From Myotis daubentonii (lineage: Eukaryota; Chordata; Mammalia; Chiroptera; Vespertilionidae): a DNA stretch of 64,000 bases. Where the stretch lies: NCBI RefSeq assembly GCF_963259705.1, contig NC_081842.1:89890433-89954432 (forward strand), written 5' to 3'. The notes under the pieces are model-generated. The model searched no databases, was not told where the DNA came from, and was given only the letters and a program-made list of their open reading frames with translations. The translations under genes were made by a program, and so were the position numbers. Numbering within the stretch: position 1 is the stretch's first letter; every line of letters starts with the position of its first letter. Shown here piece after piece: positions 11,207-24,205 of the stretch.

Positions 11207-12743
11207 TAACAATAAGACACAAAAATAGGACAATCTTATAAACAACTTTAAGAAAAATGAACAAATACCATAATGTTAGACAAAACTGAGAGTAAGGCAT
11301 CCAAGGACATGATGTTTGTACTAACTGCCAGCCTAATTACTGTAAATGGTGAAAAAATACAGTTAAGTTGTGTCGAGTCAACACATTAAAAATAAAATAT
11401 ATGTATTGTTAAAATTATGGATTAAGGTTATTAAGTACATAATTAATTATCAATTATTATACTAATCAATTGACATTACCAACTAGTTGAATATACACTA
11501 TTCAAAATCAATATAGAGACTTGACCAATAGAGAGACATTTGTGCACATATTTAGGAATTAAGATATTTTATGTTGACGATATTAATATTCAACAGCTGC
11601 CATACTTTAACATAATTTAAACTGAATCATTTGAATCAAGGATTTATCAACAAGATTTTTTTCCCAATTCTGAAGCTGGATACATTTTTATCCTTTTGAA
11701 ATCAGGGCAATGCTTAGGGGACCTTTTAAAAAGGATAAACTTGCAAAAATAATGAACATGCCTCTATTCCCATTATAAACCCAAATGTGAGAAAGTGGCC
11801 TTTAGCTAGAGGCTTTGAAACTTTAAATGGAAAGCAAAATATGTCCAGGTATAGAAGAAAGATTTTGTAGTAATTGTGGGTTGAAGAAAGAACAAAACTG
11901 ATAATTGTTGAGAGAAATAGGAGACAGTCAAATGTTCTATGCAGAGATTAGATGAGCTGCTCTTGAGTTGTGATTACTCATGACATTCATATCCTTCCCG
12001 TCCTGGCTTAACATAGTTGAAAATATATTGTAACTTCAGCACATGTCAAAGCATTCCTGGACTATTCCATAGCATGCTCCTAAGCCTTGTTTCCCCAAAC
12101 ATTCCTCTACTTCAGTGATCGCTGCCAACACTCAACATGACAATTAGGTGGGGAGATGTGTGAGTAGCACGTCATTCATGTTGCATTTACTTTGATAACA
12201 TCTGTTCCTTTTCTCTCAGCCCTTTGCCCATTTCTAAGAAGACTTGTTTTAATTTCATTATGATTGTAACATCCTTCTTTGTTATCTGTCCTCCCAGTTC
12301 ATCTCTGTTTGCAATGAAGAAGTTACGCAATGCCCCTTTCACACCCTCAATTTGTGATGTTTTCTTCCTCATAAGAAAATTTTAATATCAAACATGATCT
12401 ATTGAACATCAACTTAAATTTCAGACTTTTCTTAATATTTATTTGGGTTATTAACCTACTACACTTTCCAATAATGTGCTATGATTATTTATGCTTTTAT
12501 TTAATTAAATCATATTGTGACCAAGAGACATCAGTTAATTTATTTTCAAGCTCAGAAAGGCAAAGAAGAAAATGGTAGTATTGTCTTGAAAACTAGTAAA
12601 ATGCAATAAGAAACTATTTCAAATTTTATGAGGCCAAAAAAACACACACTATTATTAAAGGAATAATCAAACTATTTTTTTTTGAAATAGAGTACAAAAA
12701 CTATTGAGAGAAAAAAATAAAATTCAAGGTGTAAGAAATATGA
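11207..12743. other. AT-rich non-coding stretch
   Basis: No gene, RNA or named repeat recognised. Confidence 0.5.
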
Positions 12744-12758
12744 TGAACATACACTCTT

Positions 12759-12984
12759 TTTTTATTTTTATTTTTTATATTTTATTGATTTTTTACAGAG
12801 AGGAAGGGAGAGAGATAGAGAGTTAGAAACATCGATGAGAGAGACACATCGATCAGCTGCCTCCTGCACATCTCCCACCGGGGATGTGCCCGCAACCCAG
12901 GTACATGCCCTTGACCGGAATCGAACCTGGGACCCTTCAGTCCCCAGGCCGACGCTCTATCCACTGAGCCAAACCGGTTTCGGC
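12759..12984 (-). repeat. Ves SINE, full length, with target duplications
   Basis: Reverse-complement SINE from the T-rich tail to the GGCTCAGTGGATAGAGC-equivalent head. Flanks TGAACATACACTCTT (12744-12758) and TGAACATAAACTCTT (12985-12999) differ at one base, as expected for L1-driven insertion. The well-kept promoter-like head suggests a young copy. Confidence 0.95.
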
Positions 12985-12999
12985 TGAACATAAACTCTT

Positions 13000-13635
13000 A
13001 AATGTGAGGTTTAAAAACTAAGATAAACACAAACTGTTAGTATAATTTTAGGCCATAGAAAGTCTTATTTATAATGGAAAGGAAACATGTATAGGTTTCC
13101 AAGAATAAAATATTTTGAAAAGTAAATGATTCTAGATCTTTGAATATTAAATACTTTAATAACATCAACATCTAAGGATACAATTAACCTCTCCTGACAT
13201 CAATGGCAAGGCATTCTAAGGGATCTGAGCCATGAAAACAGAAATTGCCATTTAAAACTGACCCTAAATAAACTGAGTGGTTTATATTAATGACATTTAA
13301 AAATAATGTTCCTTGTCTAAATTTTTTCTAGTTATCTAAATTACCTTCTAAAATACAATATAGAATAATACTAAAGTATTCACTTTTGTTTGTTTTTCTC
13401 CTTGATTCAAGCTAATGTTCCCAAGACACTTTCCAACTTATTTATTAAGATTTTTAAATTTTATTTTCCTTGATTTATGTATTTAATATTTAATTTTATA
13501 CATGTGTTAATTTATTATATTTATATTGCTATTTACTGTACACTTTGAATATTTCCTTTAGTCTATGGAGAAACCTTAGAGTTGAAATAAATAGATTATT
13601 ATGTTCCCCCAAATAATTAAAAAACAAATATTTTA
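13000..13635. other. AT-rich non-coding stretch
   Basis: Nothing recognised. Confidence 0.5.
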
Positions 13636-13859
13636 GCCCTGACCAATTTGGCTCAGTGGCTAGAGCATCGGCCTGTGGACTGAAGAGTCCCAGGTTCGAT
13701 TCCGGTCAAGGGCATGTACCTTGGTTGCGGGCACATCCCCAGTAGGTGGTGTGCAGGAGGCAGCTGATCGATCTTTCTCTCTCATCGATGTTTCTAACTC
13801 TCTATCCCTTTCCCTTCCTCTCTGTAAAAAAATCAGTAAAATATATTTTTTAAAAAAAC
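13636..13859 (+). repeat. Ves SINE, full length
   Basis: GCCCTGACCAATTTGGCTCA head, TAGAGCATCGGCCTGTGGAC, GGTTCGATTCCGGTCAAGG (box B-like), then CT-rich body and AATCAGTAAAATATATTTTT tail. Flanks share an imperfect CAAATA-type duplication. Confidence 0.95.
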
Positions 13860-14083
13860 AAGCAAATAAATATTTCAAATAATCTTTACATGAAAATCAT
13901 AAGAATGATTCTAAGAGAAAAAGAAGTCACAAAACAAAGATAAACCAAAAACAAAAACCTAATTGTTCAATTATCTTATCCATTCTACATTAATTTTGTT
14001 TGTATACAATCTGTATTTATTATTAAGATCTAAACTTTGATAAACTAATGGAAATGTTCTACCACATTATTTAATAACTATTT

Positions 14084-14752
14084 AATGCATTGGTGGGGTC
14101 CCTCAGCCTGGTCTGTGGGGATCGGGCTGAAACTAGCTCTCCGAAATCCCCTAAGGGGTCCCAGGTTCTCGGGTGATGCACCCCAGAATTGGGTTCCCTC
14201 CTCTCTTCTCCCAATATTATGTCACTTTCTCTCTGTGTCTGTGTTGCTTCTTTCATCTCACTTTACCCTAAGTTTGGCGGTAACTGACAACTTGTGGGCA
14301 TTTAGCTACAAAATGCAATTATTTAGCAAACAAGATTTACCTAGCATGGAATCTAGTTGGACCCTGCTCAATGTCAGGCTCCTGCCCAGGTCCTTCTGCC
14401 CAGGCAGAGTGCTGTGGGAGCAGAAACCTCCTGCTTCCCACCTGAGTTGCTCCTTCACCTCCTTCCCTCCCCGGAGGTTGCCAGCTGGCACTACTGTCCG
14501 CCCAGAAGGAGGGAAGCCATGGCCAGTTCCTAGCAGAGAGTGGTAGCGGGGAAAATTTGCTGCCTCCACTGGAAATGGAATTAAGCGGATGGGCTGTCGG
14601 GAGCTCCAGCATCAGGGCCGCAGCCAGTAGGTCCTGCATGTCTCATCATTCAGCTAATTGAGTGGATAAGTTTCTGTAGGGCCAGACCCACGATCTCTGC
14701 AATGGGCTAGAGGTCCAGTGGGGAGCCAGACCTGAAGTGGGGAGCCAATGGG
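14084..14752 (-). mobile_element. truncated Helitron-like element with GC-rich unique cargo
   Basis: 14084-14170 matches the interior just inside Helitron 3' ends (GGTGGGGTCCCTCAGCCTGG, CCCTAAGGGGTCCCAGG), in reverse orientation. From about 14300 to 14690 the sequence is GC-rich and unlike any other copy in the window, so it could be captured host DNA. A short partial duplication (CAATGGGCTAGAGG at about 14700 and 14747) separates it from the next Helitron. Open frames at 14085-14639 on both strands show no recognisable protein. Confidence 0.5.
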
Positions 14753-14914
14753 CTAGAGGCCTGGTGCACAAATTCATGCACTGATGGTGGGGTCCCACAG
14801 CCTGGCCTGTGGAGATCAGGCCAAAACCAGTTCTCCACATCCCCTAAGGGGTCCTGGATTGCAAGAGGGCAATTCTTGGCTGGTTGGCTGGTCACTTAGG
14901 CTTTTATATATATA
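14753..14914 (-). mobile_element. short Helitron, minus strand
   Basis: Right-to-left: a TATATATATAAAAG-type 5' end at 14914, a GGTCTAGG-less interior, the hairpin GTGCACAAATTCATGCAC, and CTAG at 14753. Its 5' end touches the CTAG of the next Helitron directly. The usual C of the TC start is altered. Confidence 0.8.
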
Positions 14915-15367
14915 CTAGAGGCCCAGTGCACAAAATTTGTGCATGGGGGGGGAGGGTTGATCCTCAGCCCAGCTTGCACCTTCTCCAATCTGGGACCCCT
15001 TGGGGGATGTCCAACTGCTGGTTTAGTCCTGATCCCCCTAACCACTCCCCTGCCAGTTTGATTGATGCCTAACTGTTACCCTGCTGGCCTGGTCACCCCC
15101 AACTACCCTCCCCTGCAAGCCTGGTTGCACCCAACTGCCCTTCCCTGCCAGCCTAGTTGCACCCAACTGCCCTCCCCTCCAGGTCTGGTCCCCCCCAACT
15201 GCCTTCCCCTGCTGGCCTGACCCCCCTAACTGCTCTCCCCTACTGGCCTGATCACCCTTAACTGCCTCTGTCTTGGCCCCGCCACCAAGGCTTTGTCCAG
15301 AAGGACATTCAGAAGGTCGTCTGGAAGATGTCCGGTCTAGTTAGCATCTTACCCTTTTATTAGTATA
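14915..15367 (-). mobile_element. HeliBat-type Helitron, minus strand
   Basis: CTAGAGGCCCAGTGCACAAA at 14915 is the reverse-complement 3' end with its hairpin. C-rich units (the complement of GGGGAGGGCAGTT) fill 15080-15260, and ACCCTTTTATTAGTATA at the right is the 5' end. Upper boundary is good to a few bases. Confidence 0.88.
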
Positions 15368-15540
15368 CATACTACTTATTCAGATGATCAATACCTAAAA
15401 ATGGTCTGTTGGCTCGCTTGCTAATCTTCCTTTTATTTATGCTTTCCAAACTTTGACAGCTAAATCACGTGTCTTCTTTATCTTTATCTCTTCATGCTGA
15501 AAATGTGCTATAATGATCATATATGCTGCCTATTTAGGAA
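15368..15540. other. non-coding spacer
   Basis: Nothing recognised. Confidence 0.45.
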
Positions 15541-15660
15541 ACAAATGATCCAGAAGGTTAACTAACCTGCCCCAGGGTCACACAACTTGCTCTTAGATGA
15601 GTCACAATTAGAACTCAGGGATTTAGAATCCTATTTGGTGCCAAGCTTCCCCTTAATTCC
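15541..15660 (+). repeat. MIR SINE fragment
   Basis: AGAAGGTTAACTAACCTGCC, CAGGGTCACACAACTTG and TTAGAACTCAGGGATTTAGA follow the order of the MIR core consensus. Ends approximate. Confidence 0.8.
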
Positions 15661-17879
15661 TAACTACATAGCAATTTCCCAGTAATTTTTAAGTTATAAA
15701 CAGATGTTAAATGAGCAATGAACTATGAAAGCTTTATAAACTTGAATAAAGCTTAGAGTGATAATCAAATAAAATTTACAACGAAGTGCATGTAGCACAC
15801 ACTTAATGATATGCACAATCTATATCCTGCCACTAGGTAAGTAGGTATAAATTGTAAGCTATCACCATAAAAGAGCACAATTAGTCTTTTAAATGATCAA
15901 TTGTATCATTTTAGCTCTTTAATTTTTAAAAATTTAGGTCATTAATTATCCCTGATTCTAGTTTACTTTTAGTTGTGTTTTGTTCAAGCTATGCTTAGAA
16001 GGATTTCATGAGGCACAAATACACACATTCACAAGAACATGCTGAAGGAATTCTATAGATAATTGAGTAAAACAATCTATTCAAAAGCACTTTGGAAGCA
16101 GGAAAGGCCTCTGGAAATCTAGGGTTGTAGACTAAGTCTTAGGAGGGAGTTACAGCAGTTTCTAGCGGGGTGAACTATTTTCATCAAAGAAATCGAACAA
16201 AAAGTTCCTACCTTGAAAGAAAAAGTTGCTTGTTGCTTCAAGTAACAGAGCTGTGCCAGTTGGGACTGCTGAGCTCCAGGTTAAGCAAAAGTACAATGAT
16301 AAGCAGGGCAGGAACAAGGAATTGAACTTGAAAAATGCTAGAGCACAAAGAAGAGGCAAAGGGAGAGGGAGGTTGAACCAGTGTGAATTACACTTGCCTG
16401 GATCGCTGGGTCTTCGGGGTTGGAGATCAGTGCCAAAATGCATGCTTTGCCTGTCTCCCTCTTTGATTCCCCTTGGGTTAGAACTGCAGGAAAACAACAG
16501 ATGACATGTAATAGGAAGACCACTGCCTAAAACTTGCTTCCCATTTCCCTTGCCAGTTTTTACACGAGGCAAGGCAAAGCAGCTTTAGTAGAAGAGACTT
16601 CATTTCTGGCTGCAACTTAATGAATTTGCCCATTTTTTATCTAGTGAGTGTCCCTGGCTTAAGGAACAGTTGATCTTAAATGAACAGGCAGCAGCAAATT
16701 AACCTATAATAATATAATTGAAACATAACTATTATGGCATTCAATAAGAGGAAAATATTATTTCAGGAGCTTTGGTTCTGTCTGATAATCAGAAATGTCT
16801 AAAAAGGAAAGATAAGATCTTGAAGATTAAGGATGAGCATTTTAGCAAAATCTTTTTAATATATAAAAATCTCTATGTGTTTGTACCCTATTAATGAGTC
16901 ATAAAATCAATTTAATGCATCACAACCATCATTGAAATAGTAACTAGAATAGAATAAGCATATAATAGAAGCTATCAGAGTGCATGGTTTATAGGAAAAG
17001 TATCATTTGATGAAACATTTGTCTTTGGTGTGTGTGTGTGAATGTATATGCATGTGACTGTGTGTATGTGTGTGTTCTGGCTCGCTATGTGTATTATTTG
17101 AATAAAAGAAAAACCAATAATAACCTACCCCCTCAAAAAAAAAATAAACAAAAGTTTGCCAATCCCTACCCCTCCTCTATGGTACAAACTGAAAAGGACT
17201 AATGTACTTGAATGTACAAATAATCCTTTAGGTGGTTAATTCACAGTAACCCACAAAATCTTTATGTCTCAAAACCACTTCCTTCTTCCTATGTAACAGT
17301 TCTCCCTTCCTACCCTAATTTCTATTTTTATTATCTTTCGCATACAGACACTGTATACAGAGTCACAGCCCACGCAGCGTATCCCACAGAATATTACACT
17401 GACAAGTATAACAGTTTGCTTTCTTCCCCTGGTAATTATTTAAATTTGACACTTTTTCCCGTTTTTAAAAAGGAATCTGTAAAAATGATGACCAACTACC
17501 TCTCACTTACTTTTCCCATTTTCATTTAATATGGCTATATCAAACACATATGCACAAATCCACATAGCAACCACAGAAACAACAGAAAATCTTTGGAAAA
17601 TCATTGTTATCAACAGGCTTTAGGACCATCTCCGTACCTGTGTTCTATTCATAGATAAATGGAAAAAATGGCAGCATTCCATATGGCTTTTCCCACTGTG
17701 TTTCAAATATGCCATCTGGTCTATTCTTTATAATTCTATTCATTTCTTCCCACTACCTAAAGAGAATGTAAAAGAAATCTTAAATTTACCTAATTCCATG
17801 AGAACTCTTTATTGCAGAGTTATTAATAAAGTGATGTTTTTCTACAATCCCTTTTTTCTATTTTAGTATTGTTCCAGGG
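15661..17879. other. non-coding stretch with a GT-rich patch
   Basis: AT-rich. 17026-17075 is a degenerate GT/ATGT repeat. 16150-16620 is less AT-rich and has open frames on both strands without a recognisable product. Confidence 0.45.
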
Positions 17880-18082
17880 CAAGCATGTCAAACTCAAAGG
17901 CTGACACGGGCCAAATAAACAAGGTTTAAGTTTATGTGGGCCACCAAAAAACAAAAGCTTCAATTTTAAAAGAAACGTAGGTTTATTTTGATAGAGACAT
18001 GCTGAATACAAAGGGCTGAAATAAATGACTAATCTTTAACATAAAATAATAGAATATTTTAATAAAAATTATTATTTTTTCT

Positions 18083-18292
18083 GCCCTAGCCAGCCTGGCT
18101 TAGTGGATAGAGCATCACGGACTAAGGGTCGCAGGTTTGATTCTGGTCAAGGGCACATGCCTGGGTTGTGGGCTCGATCCCCAGGAGGGGGCGTGCAGGA
18201 GGCAGCTGATCAAGGATTCTCTCTCATCATTGTTGTTTCTATGTCTCTCTCCCTCTCCCTTCCTCAATGAAATCAATAAAAATATATTTTAA
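18083..18292 (+). repeat. Ves SINE nested in hAT element
   Basis: GCCCTAGCCAGCCTGGCTTA head to AATCAATAAAAATATATTTT tail. Flanks AATTATTATTTTTTCT and AATTAATATTTTTTCT (right copy about 18295-18310) are a near-perfect target duplication, so it inserted after the hAT element. Confidence 0.95.
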
Positions 18293-18631
18293 AAAATTAA
18301 TATTTTTTCTTGAACATTAACTTACCAGACACTGAATAACTGCACAAATTAATAAACATAATGCAAATAAACCGATTTTTCTTGTTCTCTGAAAGCAAAA
18401 TATTTCCTGTTGTGCACACCAAACAAGTCAGTACAAGAATAATAACGGGGCAATCGGTTGCTAAAATAGTCACTGCTAGTATTAGTGGAGGGAAATGGTG
18501 CGCCTGCATCTAAGGCATGTTAGGAAAATGAATGCAACATGCTTATAGTAATCAGTCATTAGTGAATGTTGTAGTTCATTATTAATAATTATATATAGCA
18601 GGATATTATAAAAATTAAGTTACAAAATATT

Positions 18632-18853
18632 TTTTAAAATATATTTATTGATTTCAGAGAGGAAGGGAGGAGAGAGAGAGAGAGAGAAACATCCATGATG
18701 AGAGAGAATCACCAATCGGCCGCCTCCTGACCCCCCGCAAACACACTGGGGCTCAAGCCCGCAACCCAGGCATGTGCCCCTGGCCAGAATTGAACCTGGG
18801 ACCCTTCAGTCTGCAGGCTGATGCGATATCCACTGAGCCACGCTGGCCAGGGC
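18632..18853 (-). repeat. Ves SINE nested in hAT element, opposite orientation
   Basis: Reverse-complement SINE flanked by TACAAAATATTTTT and TACAAAATTTTTAT. With the SINE at 18083 it forms an inverted pair about 340 bp apart, able to fold as dsRNA if transcribed. Confidence 0.94.
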
Positions 18854-18952
18854 TACAAAATTTTTATTAAAATGTTTCTTACATTCCGTTATATTGGCTG
18901 GGCCACAAAAATATTTGTGGTGGGCCGCGAGTTTGACATGCTTGTTCTAAGG

Positions 18953-19867
18953 TGTTCTCACCTCTGAATCAATTTATTTCATGTAATAAGAGTTACCACT
19001 GTTCAACACACATCATATGGAAGAGTAGACTAGCTCCCCTCTCCAAGTGATAAAATATGACTAACACCAATGTTATCTGAAGTTGGTAAACCCTATGAGA
19101 ATTTTAGGAGAGAGAAATGGTGCACATATCCACACATATGCAGCCATAATTTCTACTTTGCAATACAAGATTGCTGCACCATAATAATCTAAACTGGAAT
19201 TTTTCTAAGATTTTTTCAATATAAAATTTTCAATATGTAATCAACATTGGTTTTATAAAGTTTAATCTGTTCAGTTTTTTTTATTGTTATTTGGTGTTTT
19301 TATTATTTTACTGACCCAGCTTAATGAATAAAAACAATAGTGAAATTTAACAGGCCTTTTGCTAAATGAGTTTTCTATCTAAATTGCTTATGGAGCAACA
19401 AATGTGCCACGGGAAGGAAGTGTACAATGTCAACTGTCAGAGAGCATATCTCAGAGAGGCTTACGTGATTCTGTGTGACTCAAGATTGATGCAACTAATA
19501 ATACGGGTTAAGGAGCAGATGGAGGTAGCAAATAGGGTAATACGTTTGTTTAATGGAGTATCTTTTTTCTTATATCACTGATGAAAGAGACTGCTTATAC
19601 CTGCTGTTACATTAAACCATTATATTCTCTTTTTCTTATTCACAGAATCAAAGTTTCCTAGAAAATGTGCAATAACTAAAGTCTGGTAGCAATGTGTTAG
19701 TCCAATTTTTTTCTAGGTGCCTAAGTATATTAATCTTTTTTGAATGACAGTATAATTGAAATTGAGTACATGTACATAGTAGATTCCTCAACTGATTCAT
19801 CTCATGAGTTAAGGAATTATTTATTTAATTATTCATTTTATGGTGGCATTTACCATTTTAACTATTT
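18953..19867. other. AT-rich non-coding stretch
   Basis: Nothing recognised. Short ORFs at 19366 and 19740 lack coding signs. Confidence 0.5.
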
Positions 19868-20044
19868 TTTAAAATATATTTTTATTGATTTCAGAGAGGA
19901 ACAGGGAGGGAGAGATATAAATATCAACGATGAGAAAAAATCATTAGTTGGCTGCCTTCTGTATACCCCCCAATGGACCAGGAATTGAACCATGAACTCC
20001 TGGTTCATAGGTTGATGCTCAACCACTGAGCAACACCAGCTGGC
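19868..20044 (-). repeat. Ves SINE, diverged
   Basis: TTTATTGATTTCAGAGAGGA tail side to GCAACACCAGCTGGCCC head side. Flanks share an AACTATTT duplication. More diverged than the 12759 copy. Confidence 0.9.
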
Positions 20045-20694
20045 CCTATTTGAACTATTTAAATCTACAGTTCAGACAGGAGAAGGCCACCTATGGACCC
20101 AGAAACTGAGTGACACTTATCACCTCTTTTTTTTACTTTTTAAATAAGACTCCAATACTATCCCTAATCACACACGGTCTCTCTCATTATTCCCTTATAA
20201 TTATTTTTGGTGTCTGAGCATTCTGGGATGTCACAAAGGAATTAAGAACAGTTATGGTTCTTCTATTCCTCTTATATTCCCAATGGAGGTGAGAAGCCAA
20301 GATATGTGTGAAAGAGGATCCTACTAGCCCTTCTATTTTCCATTGTCGTCTCTCATTCCTCCACCTCTGAAAGCCCTGCCTCTATAGATAGTATTAGTAA
20401 CTAGTATTTTTCATTTCTTCCCTGCACACCTATGCCCAGCAAAACTATCTCCAAAATTTAAAATCTCCACCAAAAACCTAGAACTAAGTATAACTGACAT
20501 GATTAATGAATTTGAAAAAAAAAACTAAACTAATTTTCTCTTAGCCACTGAATTTCACTAAGCACTTAATATATGCAAGAAAAAGTATAAGGCACATTTT
20601 ACCTCCAAATACCTTCAATGTCATCACCAGCAGCATTATGTCATCATCATCACCATCATCATCTCATCAGTACTCCATAGATATTTATAAAAAC
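20045..20694. other. non-coding stretch with possible MIR/L2 relic
   Basis: AT-rich. CACTAAGCACTTAATATATG at 20556 resembles the MIR start region. An imperfect CAT/TCA repeat lies at 20637-20665. Confidence 0.4.
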
Positions 20695-20955
20695 ATTAGA
20701 GTGCGCAAGTAGAGTAGCTCTCTTCCTCTTGCCTCAGCTGGCCTCTGGCCCATCACTGCTGGTAGCTCACTTCCCCGCCCTCCCTGCTCACTGCTCCTAG
20801 CCCTCCCCTGCTCATAGCTCTCCATTGCTAGTGGCTAGCCGCTGCTCATGCTCTCTGCTGTAGCTCGCGCCCCACCCTGCCTGCCGTGACAGCTGCTGCT
20901 CATTTGGTCATGATGGTGTTATGGCGTGATGGCCATGGGCCTTTTATATAAGAGA
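20695..20955 (-). mobile_element. short degraded Helitron, minus strand
   Basis: The right end read on the minus strand is TCTCTTATATAAAAGGCCCA, close to the start of the Helitron at 60601. The interior is CT-rich with repeated GCTCACT/GCTGCTCA units. The 3' CTAG and hairpin are worn (TTAGAGTGCGC). Confidence 0.6.
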
Positions 20956-20977
20956 TAACTATTGCAGGAATTGGAAT

Positions 20978-21195
20978 ACAGTGGTTTGGCTCAGTAAATA
21001 GAGTGTCAGCCTGCAGACTGAAAAGTCCCAGGTTTGATTCCGGTCAAGGACATGTAACTTGGTTGCGGACACATCCCCAGTAGGAGGTGTGCAGGAGGCA
21101 GCTGATTGATGTTTCTCTCCTATTGATGTTTCTAACTCTCTATCCCTCTCCCTTTCTCTCTGAAAAAAATAAATGAAATATATTTTAGAAAAAAG
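20978..21195 (+). repeat. Ves SINE, head slightly truncated
   Basis: Starts at GTGGTTTGGCTCAGT and runs through GGTTTGATTCCGGTCAAGG to the ATGAAATATATTTT tail. Confidence 0.93.
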
Positions 21196-21576
21196 AAAGT
21201 TTGATCTATCCCACACTCATAGTCGCGTGGGATAACAATAAAACTTTGTACACTAGATTATAATTTTAAAATGCATTCAGTTATATTTTGTTGTTATAAT
21301 AAATTTTAAACTCTAAATTGCTAAATATTTAGCTTTTACTTGTCTTACTACCTCATAATTTGAAAATTTTCTAATTTTGTTCACCCAGTTGCTTGCACAA
21401 TATTGTATTATTTAACTGGGTATCTCTATAGAAGTACCACTTTTCTGGAGGGAATGGAAGCAACATTATTTCAGTGTTAAGCATGCTACATTTGCAATGA
21501 CACGTTTATTTATAAATATTTAGTGTGTAGACAGTTGGCTATAATAGACTGGACCTCAGTAGTGAGAAGTAAGTTA
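21196..21576. other. AT-rich non-coding stretch
   Basis: Nothing recognised. Confidence 0.5.
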
Positions 21577-21591
21577 AAGAATTGGGATTCA

Positions 21592-21628
21592 GGCGTTGGT
21601 GGTATAGTGGTGAGCATAGCTGCCTTCC
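21592..21628 (+). other. retro-inserted 5' half of tRNA-Gly (tailless)
   Basis: 21593-21631 matches the first 38-39 nt of mammalian tRNA-Gly(UCC) as I recall it: GCGTTGGTGGTATAGTGG with box A, then the D and anticodon arms as far as CTTCCAA in the anticodon loop. It then stops. The insert is flanked by a perfect 15-bp direct repeat, AAGAATTGGGATTCA, at 21577-21591 and 21629-21643. There is no A tail, no 3' tRNA half and no box B, so it cannot be a working tRNA gene. The form fits a tailless retropseudogene made from a 5' tRNA half. One extra G lies at 21592. Confidence 0.85.
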
Positions 21629-21643
21629 AAGAATTGGGATTCA

Positions 21644-21984
21644 TGAGATGTACTGTCAGGGGATGAGGCCCTGGAGAAAACCACCCCCCCCCAAAAAAAA
21701 AAAATAGGTAAATGAGATGAGATGAGAGAATTTTAAGGACTTCTACCTAAAGAGCAGGTGGGTTGGTCAAGGAAAAGGTTTTCCTAGGAGGCTTCTAAGG
21801 CCAGTCAGAGATAAGCGAGAAAAGTAGGAGATTATGCACAGAAAGATAGTGTTCCAGGAAAGAGAATGGTTAAAGATGATTATGATACAGGACTGAAAAT
21901 TTCAAACCATATTCTGCAATTAGGTATTAATGGTGACACTCAGGAAGAGAGCTGGAATTGACTTTTTGTGTTTCAAGACTGAAT
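21644..21984. other. non-coding stretch
   Basis: A C-run followed by an A-run at 21684-21705; otherwise nothing recognised. Confidence 0.45.
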
Positions 21985-22220
21985 GTGTGCCCTGCCAGTT
22001 AGCTCATTTTTTTAGAGCATCATCCAAATACGCCAAGGTTGTGGGTTCAATTCTGATCAGGGCACATACCAAGGTTGCAGGTTTGATACCTTGTCAGGGT
22101 GTGTTTGGGAGGCAACTGATCCATATTTTGCTCTCATATCTTTCTCTCTGTTTCTCTCTTCCTTTCTCTCTCTCTCTAGATGAATAATAAAAAAATCCGT
22201 GGGTGAGAATAAAAAAAAAA
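21985..22220 (+). repeat. Ves-type SINE, older subtype
   Basis: TGCCCTGCCAGTTAGCTCAT head, GTGGGTTCAATTCTGATCAG box B-like segment, CT-rich body, and a GGGTGAGAATAAAAAAAAAA end characteristic of one SINE subtype also seen at 31175 and 45678. Confidence 0.88.
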
Positions 22221-22225
22221 GAATC

Positions 22226-24018
<1,793 letters not shown>

Positions 24019-24205
24019 GCCCTGGCAGGGTTGCTTAGTTGGTTAGAGCATTGTCCTTTTATGCCAAGATTGTGGGTTCCATCCCTGGTCAGGGCACATA
24101 CAAGTATCAACATATGAATGCATAAATAAGTGGGACAAGAAATTGATGTTTTTCTCTCTTTCTTCTTTTCTCTCTCTCCCCAAAATAAAATTATTTTTAA
24201 AAAGA
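24019..24205 (+). repeat. Ves-type SINE
   Basis: GCCCTGGCAGGGTTGCTTAG head, ATCCCTGGTCAGGGCACATA core, the AATGCATAAATAAGTGGGAC block and an A-rich tail. Flanks TAATATTAATAA and TAATATTAACA are a target duplication. Confidence 0.92.

Larger units (their letters stand above)
17880..18944. mobile_element. non-autonomous hAT element carrying two SINEs
   Basis: Ends are a 16-bp perfect inverted repeat, CAAGCATGTCAAACTC at 17880 and its complement ending at 18944. Flanks TTCCAGGG and TTCTAAGG are a decayed 8-bp duplication close to the hAT preference for TCTA. Short matching GGGCCA-type segments lie inside both ends. Two Ves SINEs (18083 and 18632) account for over 400 bp. No transposase remains. 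Confidence 0.78.

Noticed and set aside
14085..14639. Coding gene with ORFs on both strands
   Set aside because: The first part is Helitron 3'-end sequence and the rest has no protein-like features.
21593..21631. Functional tRNA-Gly gene
   Set aside because: The T arm, box B, acceptor 3' strand and terminator are absent; only the 5' half is present.
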